The notes under the pieces were generated by a model. That model searched no databases and was not told the origin of the DNA. It saw only the letters and a program-made list of their open reading frames with translations. From contig CAZICZ010000007.1 of NCBI GenBank assembly GCA_964538025.1, forward strand, positions 62,001-126,000: DNA of 64,000 nucleotides, given 5' to 3'. A program made the translations under genes and the position numbers. How positions within the stretch are numbered: position 1 is the stretch's first letter; each line of letters opens with the position of its first letter. The stretch comes from UBA5078 sp964538025 (GTDB lineage Bacteria > Pseudomonadota > Gammaproteobacteria > Pseudomonadales > Pseudohongiellaceae). This document shows positions 50,790 through 58,733 of the stretch, piece by piece.

Positions 50790-51659
50790 TTACTTGAAAA
50801 CGACGGTCTTGTTGCCGTTGACGATGATGCGGTGTTCGCAGTGCCACTTTACGGCACGGGCGAATGCCGCGCACTCGGCATCGCGACCGATCTGCACCAG
50901 TTCGTCGATGTCAAAATTGTGATCAATTTTTTCCACCGCCTGTTCAATAATGGGGCCCTCGTCGAGATCGGTCGTGACATAATGCGCCGTCGCACCGATG
51001 ATCTTCACGCCGCGCATATAGGCCTGGCGATAGGGGTTGGCCCCCTTGAATCCCGGCAGGAAGGAATGGTGAATATTGATCGCCCGCCCTTCCATCGCCT
51101 CACACATGGTCGGTGACAGAATCTGCATGTAACGGGCAAGGGCGAGGAGATCCACTTTCTGGGTTTCGATGATTTCCAGGATGGCGGCTTCTTGTTGCAC
51201 CTTGTTCTCCGGCGTTACCGGCAGGTAGTGATACGGAATGCCATACCATTCGGTGATGCCGCGCATCGCTTCGTGATTGGACACGACGCCCACGATCTGC
51301 GCCGGCAATACACCACTGCTCCAGCGGTGCAAAATGTCATTCAGACAGTGGCCGTGCGTGGACACCGCCAGCAACACGCGGGGCTTGATCTGCAGGTCAA
51401 AAAAATGACATTCCATGGAAAAACGTTCGGCGATCTGGCGGAAGTCGTCCTGCAATTGCTCGCAGCCTGGCAGCGTGGCCTCGGCTTCCTCAAACTCGAC
51501 GCGCATGAAGAAACGGTCCAGCACCGGATCGCGGTGCTGCGCCGCGTCACTGATGGTGGCGCCGCGCTGAAAGAGAAAATCGCTGACAGCGCGCACGATG
51601 CCATTGGCCTCCGGGCACGACACGGTCAACACATATTTTTTGGGTTCACGATGGCTCAT
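50790..51659 (-). CDS. purU: Formyltetrahydrofolate deformylase PurU
   Basis: A 289-residue PurU: N-terminal ACT domain (about 8-85, YVLTVSCPEANGIVRAVSDF) and a formyltransferase-like hydrolase domain (about 90-289) with VGVVSNHEAMRG, INIHHSFLPGFKGANPYRQA and GATAHYVTTDLDEGPII, which hold the Asn-His-Asp active site. It releases formate from 10-formyl-THF, keeping folate pools balanced and feeding PurT. The ATG at 51659 is used. It is divergent from the class III alcohol dehydrogenase, and folD lies 4 kb downstream, a local one-carbon cluster. Confidence 0.95.
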   Translation of the reverse strand: MSHREPKKYVLTVSCPEANGIVRAVSDFLFQRGATISDAAQHRDPVLDRFFMRVEFEEAEATLPGCEQLQDDFRQIAERFSMECHFFDLQIKPRVLLAVSTHGHCLNDILHRWSSGVLPAQIVGVVSNHEAMRGITEWYGIPYHYLPVTPENKVQQEAAILEIIETQKVDLLALARYMQILSPTMCEAMEGRAINIHHSFLPGFKGANPYRQAYMRGVKIIGATAHYVTTDLDEGPIIEQAVEKIDHNFDIDELVQIGRDAECAAFARAVKWHCEHRIIVNGNKTVVFK

Positions 51660-51819
51660 CCACACACATAGTCCCTGTTCTGTAGTCCTACGCAGGCGCC
51701 TGTTTGCACTGCCCACGGCCGAAAATGCGCGCAATAGTACCACCAATTGCCTGCGTGGACTCCCCTCTCTACAATCGGGCACTGCCTCGACGCTCACTCA
51801 CTTTCTACAGGACTCGCCC

Positions 51820-52926
51820 ATGAAATCACGCGCTGCCGTGGCCTTTGCCGCCGGAAAACCCCTCGAAATCGTTGAAGTGGATCTTGAAGGTCCCCGCGCC
51901 GGAGAAGTCCTGATCGAGATCAAGGCCACCGGGGTGTGCCACACCGATGCGTTTACACTCTCGGGAGATGATCCGGAAGGCGCCTTTCCCGCGATTCTGG
52001 GCCACGAGGGGGCCGGCGTGGTGGTGGAGGTGGGTCCCGGCGTGACCTCCGTCAAGGTCGGCGATACCGTGATTCCGCTTTACACGCCGGAATGCCGTGA
52101 ATGCGAATTCTGTCTGCACCCGAAAACCAATCTGTGCCAGGCCATTCGCGCCACGCAGGGAAAGGGACTGATGCCCGACGGCACCAGCCGGTTCTCCTTT
52201 GAGGGCAAGCCGATCCTGCACTACATGGGCTGCTCCACCTTCTCCAACTACACGGTGCTGCCCGAAATCGCCGTGGCCAAGGTTCGCTCGGATGCCCCGT
52301 TCGACAAGATCTGCTACATCGGCTGTGGCGTGACCACCGGCATCGGGGCGGTCGTGTTCGATGCCAAAGTGGAACCTGGCAGCACGGTCGCGGTGTTTGG
52401 CCTGGGCGGGATTGGCCTGAATGTCATTCAGGGGGCCCGCATGGTCGGCGCCGACCGCATCATCGGGGTGGACACCAACCCCGACAAGGCCGCCCTTGCC
52501 CGCCAGTTCGGCATGACCGACTTCATCAATCCTCGCGAGGTGGAGGACACCACCGCCCATATCATCGAGATGACCCGCGGCGGCGTGGACTACAGCTTTG
52601 AGTGCATCGGCAACGTCAAGACCATGCGGCAGGCCCTGGAATGCACCCACAAGGGCTGGGGGGAATCCTTCATCATCGGGGTGGCGGGCGCCGGGCAGGA
52701 AATCTCCACCCGCCCGTTTCAGTTGGTGACCGGCCGCTCCTGGCGCGGCTCCGCGTTCGGCGGGGCACGAGGCCGCACGGACGTGCCCCGTATCGTGGAC
52801 TGGTACATGAACCAGAAGATCAGCATTGATCCTCTCATCACGCACACCATGCCACTGGAGGACATCAACAAAGCCTTCGATCTGATGCATGCGGGCAAGA
52901 GCATTCGCTCTGTCATCCTTTACTGA
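51820..52926 (+). CDS. frmA: S-(hydroxymethyl)glutathione dehydrogenase (class III ADH)
   Basis: A 368-residue class III zinc alcohol dehydrogenase. Catalytic zinc ligands are in GVCHTDAF and ILGHEGAGVVVEVG, and structural zinc cysteines in CRECEFCLHPKTNLC. NAD binding is FGLGGIGLNVIQGARM. The enzyme oxidises S-hydroxymethylglutathione to S-formylglutathione, detoxifying formaldehyde, and also reduces GSNO. The ATG at 51820 gives the standard family length; an upstream frame is artefactual. No S-formylglutathione hydrolase (frmB) adjoins it. It is followed by a stem-loop. Confidence 0.95.
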   Translation: MKSRAAVAFAAGKPLEIVEVDLEGPRAGEVLIEIKATGVCHTDAFTLSGDDPEGAFPAILGHEGAGVVVEVGPGVTSVKVGDTVIPLYTPECRECEFCLHPKTNLCQAIRATQGKGLMPDGTSRFSFEGKPILHYMGCSTFSNYTVLPEIAVAKVRSDAPFDKICYIGCGVTTGIGAVVFDAKVEPGSTVAVFGLGGIGLNVIQGARMVGADRIIGVDTNPDKAALARQFGMTDFINPREVEDTTAHIIEMTRGGVDYSFECIGNVKTMRQALECTHKGWGESFIIGVAGAGQEISTRPFQLVTGRSWRGSAFGGARGRTDVPRIVDWYMNQKISIDPLITHTMPLEDINKAFDLMHAGKSIRSVILY

Positions 52927-52956
52927 TATCCCTCTGTTTTTCTTAAGATTATTCTT

Positions 52957-52978
52957 CAACCCCCTATTCAGGGGGTTG
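52957..52978 (+). terminator. Stem-loop after class III ADH
   Basis: CAACCCCCT / AGGGGGTTG form a perfect 9-bp stem with loop ATTC, 31 bases beyond the stop. A short T-rich stretch precedes it and only CAGCTTTTG follows, so it may terminate weakly or act as an attenuator before the next plus-strand gene. Confidence 0.5.
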
Positions 52979-53072
52979 GTCAGCTTTTGACCTCCGGCTA
53001 CTCTTTAAACGCTTTTTAAACACGCCTTCGTGCCATCCCCTTCATTCAGCTGTACTCGTCCGGAGAGAATCA

Positions 53073-54083
53073 ATGAACGCTGCCACTGTATCCCTGAAAT
53101 CCGCTGCGCGTCTGTGCGCTGCCCTGCTGAGCACCGTGCTGGTCAGCACGGCTGTGCAGGCACAAGAATCGGCCGCGACCGTGCCGACATCGTTCCATGG
53201 CACCTACAACATGACCTTTGGCAGCGCACAGGCAGGCTCTCCCCTGACCAATGGCACGGCCGTCACGGTCATCATTGCACCAGGCAACCTGCTATGTCTG
53301 GGGGGATACACCTTGAGCAATCCGGTTCTGCGCAACGGCAATGCCCACGAAGCCATCTGGAAGCAGACCTCGTTGGGGGTGGAGCTGGCGCTATCCAGCC
53401 TGGTTAACGGATTCAATGAGATCAATCTCGCGTCCACCAGCGGCACCTTCTACGGGCAACTCAATGGCAGCAAGGTCAGCACATCGACCACGGGTTGCGG
53501 CAGCACCACACCGGCGCCCGACCTGACGAAGATCAATGATCTGTTTGCGCAGGCCCAGGCAAAGCTGGCGCAGTATTTCCCGGCCAGCGCCAATGCGGTC
53601 AACCAGACCCTGGACGGCTATGTCTATCGTTTCTATCCCAGCACCAATATCTATCTCGCCATCAATAATAGCGATGTCTATGTGATGGGCGGCCAGTTCG
53701 GCAACACCCCGCTCAAGCAGGGCAACATCGAAACGGTCCTCTCCGAACTCGGCAAGATCACTGTGGACATTCCGCCCGTGACCAGTGGCAACTCAACGCT
53801 GGTGATCACCGGGAAAGTGGGCACGGCCGGCGTGCTGGTGGACATCGGCAGCATCACCATCGACAACCTGCCAATGCCCAGCGATGGCGATGTGGACAAG
53901 GTGCGCGATGCGGTGCGCGAGCAGTACAAGAATTCCGGCATTACGGGCACGATCAACGTGACGCTGATCTCCAGCAGCAGCAGTTCCATCGTGTTCAACA
54001 TCAAGTTCAACGGGTCCGTGACGCAAAGTGGTTTCACGCTCACCCAGAACTACGACATTACCTACACCTACACAAAGAAATAG
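53073..54083 (+). CDS. Secreted orphan protein, paralogue of the 21416-22399 protein
   Basis: A 336-residue exported protein with a signal peptide (about 1-30, ending VQA). Residues 150-217 carry the same module as the protein at 21416-22399: a helical INDLFAQAQAKLAQYFP start, then YVYRFYPSTNIYLAINNSD and VYVMGGQFGN. The N-terminal part (about 39-140) is an FHGTYNMTFG-type beta region; the C-terminal part is beta-rich (ITVDIPPVTSGNSTLVITG). Function is unknown. A GGAGAG site precedes the ATG and a strong terminator follows the stop, so it is monocistronic. Confidence 0.6.
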   Translation: MNAATVSLKSAARLCAALLSTVLVSTAVQAQESAATVPTSFHGTYNMTFGSAQAGSPLTNGTAVTVIIAPGNLLCLGGYTLSNPVLRNGNAHEAIWKQTSLGVELALSSLVNGFNEINLASTSGTFYGQLNGSKVSTSTTGCGSTTPAPDLTKINDLFAQAQAKLAQYFPASANAVNQTLDGYVYRFYPSTNIYLAINNSDVYVMGGQFGNTPLKQGNIETVLSELGKITVDIPPVTSGNSTLVITGKVGTAGVLVDIGSITIDNLPMPSDGDVDKVRDAVREQYKNSGITGTINVTLISSSSSSIVFNIKFNGSVTQSGFTLTQNYDITYTYTKK

Positions 54084-54103
54084 GCTTTGTGTGATGTGAT
54101 TCG

Positions 54104-54137
54104 GGCCGTCTTCCGCGAGGAGGACGGCCTTTTTTTT
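54104..54137 (+). terminator. Rho-independent terminator of the secreted orphan gene
   Basis: GGCCGTCTTCC / GGAGGACGGCC form an 11-bp stem (one G-U pair) with a GCGA tetraloop, followed directly by eight T residues. It is 21 bases after the stop codon at 54083. Confidence 0.93.
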
Positions 54138-54189
54138 GGGGCGGGAAACCCCGTGATGCAGACCAGTCTCCTCGGGACCTCCCCGTCCC

Positions 54190-54513
54190 TCAGGGCGTGA
54201 TCATGACCGCCACCCACACACAGTCCTGATCGGGCGCCGTCCAGTCCACGCGATGACGGCAGTGGGCCGGAATGGTCACATGGTCACCGGCCTCCATGTC
54301 ACTCACGCGGCCATCTTCCCACATGAGGCGCGCGCGTCCCTGCACGAGCATGACCCATTCGATCTGCGCAGAGTCATACCACACCTCCGGTGCACTCGCC
54401 TGTCCGCGGGAAACAATGCGCTCGATGAGCACGTCCTTTGTCTTGACCAAGGGTTCAACGCATTCCTGCCCAGTGGCGTCTGGCAGGTCCCTCCCGATAT
54501 TCTTCACTTCCAC
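54190..54513 (-). CDS. Small cupin-domain protein
   Basis: A 107-residue cupin. The strand/loop pattern LIERIVSRGQASAPEVWYDSAQIEWVML in pieces, then VQGRARLMWEDG and MEAGDHVTIPAHCRHRVDWT (metal-ligand His residues near 87 and 89) fit a single-domain cupin. Such proteins bind small carboxylates or act as sensors or isomerases; nothing specific can be said. It has no neighbour on its strand and its 3' end lies near the terminator at 54104-54137. Confidence 0.75.
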   Translation of the reverse strand: MEVKNIGRDLPDATGQECVEPLVKTKDVLIERIVSRGQASAPEVWYDSAQIEWVMLVQGRARLMWEDGRVSDMEAGDHVTIPAHCRHRVDWTAPDQDCVWVAVMITP

Positions 54514-54626
54514 CCGCTATCTCCTGGATTTTTTTCTGTGACCGACCCGGCCCTTCCCCGTATAATGGCGCCCATCCCAACCCGGCGGTCAATGCGCTGA
54601 TCGCCCCGTGAAACAGGACCGATTCC

Positions 54627-55037
54627 ATGCCCCACGCCCGCATTCTACACACCCGCTTTGTCACGCTCTTGTTCTTCGTGCTCTGCCTGTGCGGCAGTGC
54701 CGCAAGCCACGCCCAGGAGGCATCGCTTGCCGGTGTCTGGCGAGGTACCTACAACATCAATATCGGCGGTGATCGTGACGTCGTGTTCACCCTGACTGAG
54801 GAGAATGGCGTGCTCTCCGGCACCTTCGACGATGCCACCAGCGGCATGCTGGGCATTCGCATCGAATCCATCACACGCACGGGGCGGGACGTCCGCTTTT
54901 CCATTCCTCGCATTGCCGGCGAGTACTTCGGCACCCTTCACAGCGATCTCGGCGTCGACGGCAAGCCCGTGCGCATCGACGGCGATTGGAGCATCGCCGG
55001 CGAATTCATCCCTATTACCTTGACCCGCACGCCCTGA
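54627..55037 (+). CDS. Secreted stand-alone beta-module protein
   Basis: A 136-residue exported protein with a signal peptide (about 1-30). The mature part has LAGVWRGTYNINIGGDRDVVF, ENGVLSGTFDDATSGMLGI and DGDWSIAGEFIPITLTR. The pattern (GxW-x-G, LSGT-x-D, then a Gly-x-Trp-x-x-x-Gly-x-x-x-x-Pro-x-x-Leu end) resembles the beta module that precedes serine-hydrolase or alpha/beta-hydrolase domains in many exported enzymes; here it stands alone. Function is unknown. It is 10 bases upstream of the glyoxalase gene and could be co-transcribed. Confidence 0.6.
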   Translation: MPHARILHTRFVTLLFFVLCLCGSAASHAQEASLAGVWRGTYNINIGGDRDVVFTLTEENGVLSGTFDDATSGMLGIRIESITRTGRDVRFSIPRIAGEYFGTLHSDLGVDGKPVRIDGDWSIAGEFIPITLTRTP

Positions 55038-55047
55038 GGACACCGGC

Positions 55048-55467
55048 ATGAAATACCTGCACACGATGGTCCGCGTGAGTAATCTCGACGCGTCTCTGGA
55101 TTTTTACTGCAACGCGCTGGGCCTTGTGGAACTGCAACGGCGCGAAAGCGAGCAGGGACGGTTTACGCTGGTCTTCCTCGCGGCACCGGGAGACGAAGAC
55201 GCCCAGATCGAACTTACCTACAACTGGGACCCGGAGGTCTATGGCGAAGGTCGCAATTTCGGCCACCTCGCCTACGCTGTGAAGGACATCTATGCCACCT
55301 GTGCCGCGCTGCAAAGCAAAGGCGTGACCATCCTGCGCCCGCCGCGCGATGGCCGCATGGCCTTTATCCGGTCGCCTGACAATATTTCCATCGAGCTGCT
55401 GCAGGAAGGCGCCCCGCTGCCGCACGCAGAACCCTGGCTCAGCATGCCCAATACGGGCAAGTGGTAA
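55048..55467 (+). CDS. gloA: Lactoylglutathione lyase (glyoxalase I)
   Basis: A 139-residue VOC protein with glyoxalase I features: LHTMVRVSNLDASLDFYCNALGL at the N-terminus (metal His-5 in YLHTMVRV), a Glu in IELTYNWD, His in FGHLAYAV and the terminal Glu in SIELLQEG. These are the expected Ni/Zn ligands, so the enzyme should convert methylglyoxal-glutathione hemithioacetal to S-lactoylglutathione. It lies between a secreted module protein and folD, with a short 34-base gap to folD. Confidence 0.85.
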   Translation: MKYLHTMVRVSNLDASLDFYCNALGLVELQRRESEQGRFTLVFLAAPGDEDAQIELTYNWDPEVYGEGRNFGHLAYAVKDIYATCAALQSKGVTILRPPRDGRMAFIRSPDNISIELLQEGAPLPHAEPWLSMPNTGKW

Positions 55468-55501
55468 GCCCTATTCACTTCACTAACGCAGGACATCGCC
55501 C

Positions 55502-56386
55502 ATGCAATTACTCGACGGCAAAGCTACCTCTGAACAGATCAAGGCGGAAATCGCGGAACAGGTCAGGCTGATCAAAGCCAGTGGCGGCCGTGTGCCTCAT
55601 CTCGCCGCCATTCTGGTCGGCAATGACGGGGCCAGCGAAACCTACGTGAACAACAAGGTCCTCGATTGCCGACAAGTTGGTTTTGAGTCGACACTGATTC
55701 GTCTGGACGCGTCGGTCACGGAAGCCGAACTGCTCGCGCGCATTGATCACCTGAACCGCGACAAGAATATCGACGGCTTCATCGTGCAGGTGCCCCTGCC
55801 CAAGCACATCGACGAAACCCGCGTGACACTGGCGATCGACCCAATGAAGGATGTCGATGGATTCTCCCCTGCGAGCGTCGGCCGCATGTGTCTGGGCATG
55901 CCGACCTTCGTGTCGGCGACGCCCAACGGCATTATGGAATTGCTCCGCCGCTACAAAATTGACACCGCGGGCAAGCACTGCGTGGTCGTTGGCCGCAGCA
56001 ACATCGTGGGGACCCCGATGTCGATCCTGATGTCCCGCAACAGCACGCCCGGCAACGCCACCGTGACACTGGTGCACAGCCGTACGCCCAATATGGCGGA
56101 GATCTGTCGCAGTGCCGACATTCTGATCGTGGCCATCGGGAAGCCCAATTTTGTCAACGAGGCCATGGTCAAAGAAGGCGCCGTGGTCGTGGATGTGGGC
56201 ATTACCCGCGTGAACGACAGCACGCGCACCAGCGGGTTCAAGCTGGTAGGCGACGTGGACTTCGAGGCCGTCAAGGAAAAATGCGCCTTTATCACACCGG
56301 TGCCGGGCGGCGTAGGTCCCATGACGCGCGCAGCCCTCTTGCTCAATACACTCAAGGCCCAAACCCTGCACAACGCAGCTCATTAA
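55502..56386 (+). CDS. folD: Methylenetetrahydrofolate dehydrogenase/cyclohydrolase FolD
   Basis: A 294-residue bifunctional FolD. Key blocks are YVNNKVLDCRQVGFES (near 42-57, with catalytic Lys), DGFIVQVPLPKHID (near 92-105) and the NADP-binding VVVGRSNIVGTPM (near 161-173) and PGGVGPMTRAAL near 264-275. It interconverts 5,10-methylene-, methenyl- and 10-formyl-THF. With purU and class III ADH it makes a one-carbon neighbourhood. The aminotransferase starts 38 bases later. Confidence 0.96.
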   Translation: MQLLDGKATSEQIKAEIAEQVRLIKASGGRVPHLAAILVGNDGASETYVNNKVLDCRQVGFESTLIRLDASVTEAELLARIDHLNRDKNIDGFIVQVPLPKHIDETRVTLAIDPMKDVDGFSPASVGRMCLGMPTFVSATPNGIMELLRRYKIDTAGKHCVVVGRSNIVGTPMSILMSRNSTPGNATVTLVHSRTPNMAEICRSADILIVAIGKPNFVNEAMVKEGAVVVDVGITRVNDSTRTSGFKLVGDVDFEAVKEKCAFITPVPGGVGPMTRAALLLNTLKAQTLHNAAH

Positions 56387-56424
56387 TTCTCTCGGACATT
56401 GTAAAAAAACGGAGCACGCCCCTC

Positions 56425-57618
56425 ATGTTTCAGCACCTCAGCCCGCTTCCCGCCGACCCCATCCTTGGATTGATGAGCGCCTACCGCGCCGATACCAATC
56501 CTCACAAGATTGATCTGGGCGTGGGGGTCTACAAAGACGAGGCCGGGGCTACACCGGTCATGCGTGCGGTCAAGGAAGCGGAAACGCGCCTGCTCGCCAG
56601 CCAGGCCACCAAAACCTATGTCGGGCCCTCCGGCGCGGTACTGTTCAACGAGGAAGTCGCGCAACTGGTGCTGGGCACAGACCTTGCCGCCAGCACGAAA
56701 GAGCGCCGCTGCACCTTCCAGACGCCCGGCGGCTGCGGTGGTCTGCGCCTTGCAGCCGAATTCATCAACAAAAGCACACCGGGTGCGCGCATTTTTGTCA
56801 GCGATCCCACCTGGGCAAATCACATTCCCCTGCTGGGCGATGCGGGTCTGAAGATCGAAAAATACCCCTATTACGACTACGCCACCCACAGCATCCGCTT
56901 TGATGACATGATGCAGGCCCTGCAGCAGGCAAAAGCGGGCGACCTGGTGCTGTTGCACGGGTGCTGCCACAACCCCTGCGGGGCCGATCTGAATCATGAG
57001 CAGTGGGCCGCTGTGCGCGACCTCGCCCTGAAGAACGGGTTTACTCCGTTTATCGATCTGGCCTACCAGGGACTTGGCGATGGCGTGGACGAAGATTGCT
57101 ACGGTGTACGCCTGTTGGGTGCCGCTTTGCCGGAGCTTGTCATCGTCAGCTCCTGTTCCAAGAATTTCGGCGTCTACCGCGAGCGCGTGGGCGCGCTGAC
57201 GGTGATCTGTGAGACCGCAGCGTCCATGAAGGCCGCGTCAAGCCTGATCGCTTCCACAGCGCGGGGCATCTACTCCATGCCACCGGATCACGGTGCCACT
57301 GTGGTGGAAATCATTCTGAACGACAGCGTGCTGCGTGCGGACTGGGAAGCGGAACTGACGGACATGCGCGAACGCATCAACGGATTGCGCAGCCTGCTGG
57401 TCAGTCGGCTGCATGCCAGTGGCGTGGACCGCGACTTCAGTTTCATAGAGCACGAGAAGGGGATGTTCTCCTTCCTCGGCATCAGTGTGGCGCAGGTTCA
57501 GGCGCTGGTGCGGGATTACAGCATCTATCTGGTGGATTCCAGCCGCATCAATGTGGCCGGAATCAACCATCACAATATTGACTATCTGGTCAACAGTCTC
57601 AAAAAGGTCATGGGCTAA
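56425..57618 (+). CDS. Aspartate/aromatic aminotransferase, AspC/TyrB type
   Basis: A 397-residue class I aminotransferase close to E. coli AspC/TyrB. It has FQHLSPLPADPILGLM, YVGPSGAVLFNEE, CCHNPCGADL with the PLP-phosphate-contact region, and SCSKNFGVYRERVGAL around the PLP lysine (about residue 245). Which of aspartate or aromatic amino acids is preferred cannot be told from sequence. The adjacent convergent DAHP synthase suggests an aromatic amino acid role. The ATG at 56425 matches the family start. Its stop overlaps the DAHP synthase stop by 4 bases. Confidence 0.9.
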   Translation: MFQHLSPLPADPILGLMSAYRADTNPHKIDLGVGVYKDEAGATPVMRAVKEAETRLLASQATKTYVGPSGAVLFNEEVAQLVLGTDLAASTKERRCTFQTPGGCGGLRLAAEFINKSTPGARIFVSDPTWANHIPLLGDAGLKIEKYPYYDYATHSIRFDDMMQALQQAKAGDLVLLHGCCHNPCGADLNHEQWAAVRDLALKNGFTPFIDLAYQGLGDGVDEDCYGVRLLGAALPELVIVSSCSKNFGVYRERVGALTVICETAASMKAASSLIASTARGIYSMPPDHGATVVEIILNDSVLRADWEAELTDMRERINGLRSLLVSRLHASGVDRDFSFIEHEKGMFSFLGISVAQVQALVRDYSIYLVDSSRINVAGINHHNIDYLVNSLKKVMG

Positions 57619-58682
57619 GCGCGTGCGGGAAGGAGCGGCCGCAGACGCGCCGCCATTTCCCGCAGGGCTTTCTCGGTAGACTCCCAGTTGACACAGGCAT
57701 CGGTCACGGAAACGCCGTAGCGAATCTCTTCCAGATCATCGGGAATCGGCTGATTGCCTTCGCACAGATTGCTCTCGAGCATCACGCCAATGATCGACCG
57801 GTTGCCCTGTTCGATCTGGGCGGTAATGTCCTCCAGAACCTCCAGCTGTTTCAGGAATTGCTTCTGCGAATTGCCGTGGCTGCAATCGATCATGATGTTC
57901 TCGGGCAGGTTTGCCTTGCGCAGGTCCTCTTCACATCGTGCTACGCTGGCGGCGTCATAATTGGGCTCCTTGCCACCGCGAAGAATTACATGACAATGCG
58001 GGTTCCCCGACGTGCGGAACGCGGCCACCTTTCCCTCTTCCGTCACGCTGATGAAGGAGTTGGCGGAAGAGGCAGATCGAATCGCATTCACCGCCACGGT
58101 GAGGCTGCCATCCACGTTGTTCTTGAATCCGACGGCAGACGATATGCCACTGGCAAGCTTGCGATGGGTCGGCGATTCCGTGGTGCGGGCTCCGATGGCG
58201 GTCCACGACACCAGGTCCTGCAAATACTGCGGCGAGATCAGGTCCAGCGCTTCAATCGCAATCGGCAAGCCAAGCGTGTTGATGTCCAGCATCAGTTGCC
58301 GACCAATGCGCAGGCCGTGTTCGATACGATGCGTGCCGTCCAGATTCGGGTCGTAGATGAGGCCTTCCCACCCCACCGTCGTGCGCGGCTTTTCAAAGTA
58401 CACGCGCATGATGATCATCAGGGTTTCGCGCAGTTCATCCGCCAGCGGTTTGAGCAGGCGCGCATAGATCAGCGCTTCCTCGACGTTGTGGATCGAACAG
58501 GGACCGACCACGACCATGAGGCGGGGATCCTTGCGTTCCAGAATCTCTTTGACACCCTTGTGCCCCGCGAGCACGGTCTCCAGCGCCGCGCCGGTCACGG
58601 GCATGGCCTCCTTGAGCTCTCGCGGGCTAGGCAATTCTTCCTGCATGACGATGTGCAGATTGTCGTTCTCTTTTTGGTCCAT
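57615..58682 (-). CDS. 3-deoxy-7-phosphoheptulonate synthase (class I DAHP synthase)
   Basis: A 355-residue class I DAHP synthase (AroF/G/H type). Conserved blocks include MVVVGPCSIHNVEEALIYA (near 54-72), the RIEHGLRIGRQL and IGARTTESPTHRKLASG segments, HVILRGGKEPNYDAASV and MIDCSHGNSQKQFLKQ near the metal site. It catalyses the first committed step of the shikimate pathway. Tyr, Phe or Trp feedback type cannot be assigned by eye. The ATG at 58682 is chosen. It converges on the aminotransferase. Confidence 0.93.
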   Translation of the reverse strand: MDQKENDNLHIVMQEELPSPRELKEAMPVTGAALETVLAGHKGVKEILERKDPRLMVVVGPCSIHNVEEALIYARLLKPLADELRETLMIIMRVYFEKPRTTVGWEGLIYDPNLDGTHRIEHGLRIGRQLMLDINTLGLPIAIEALDLISPQYLQDLVSWTAIGARTTESPTHRKLASGISSAVGFKNNVDGSLTVAVNAIRSASSANSFISVTEEGKVAAFRTSGNPHCHVILRGGKEPNYDAASVARCEEDLRKANLPENIMIDCSHGNSQKQFLKQLEVLEDITAQIEQGNRSIIGVMLESNLCEGNQPIPDDLEEIRYGVSVTDACVNWESTEKALREMAARLRPLLPARA

Positions 58683-58733
58683 ATCACGTTTTCCCGTGTG
58701 ATCGTGCAATTCGCCGTCGGTGACGACAGCGCG

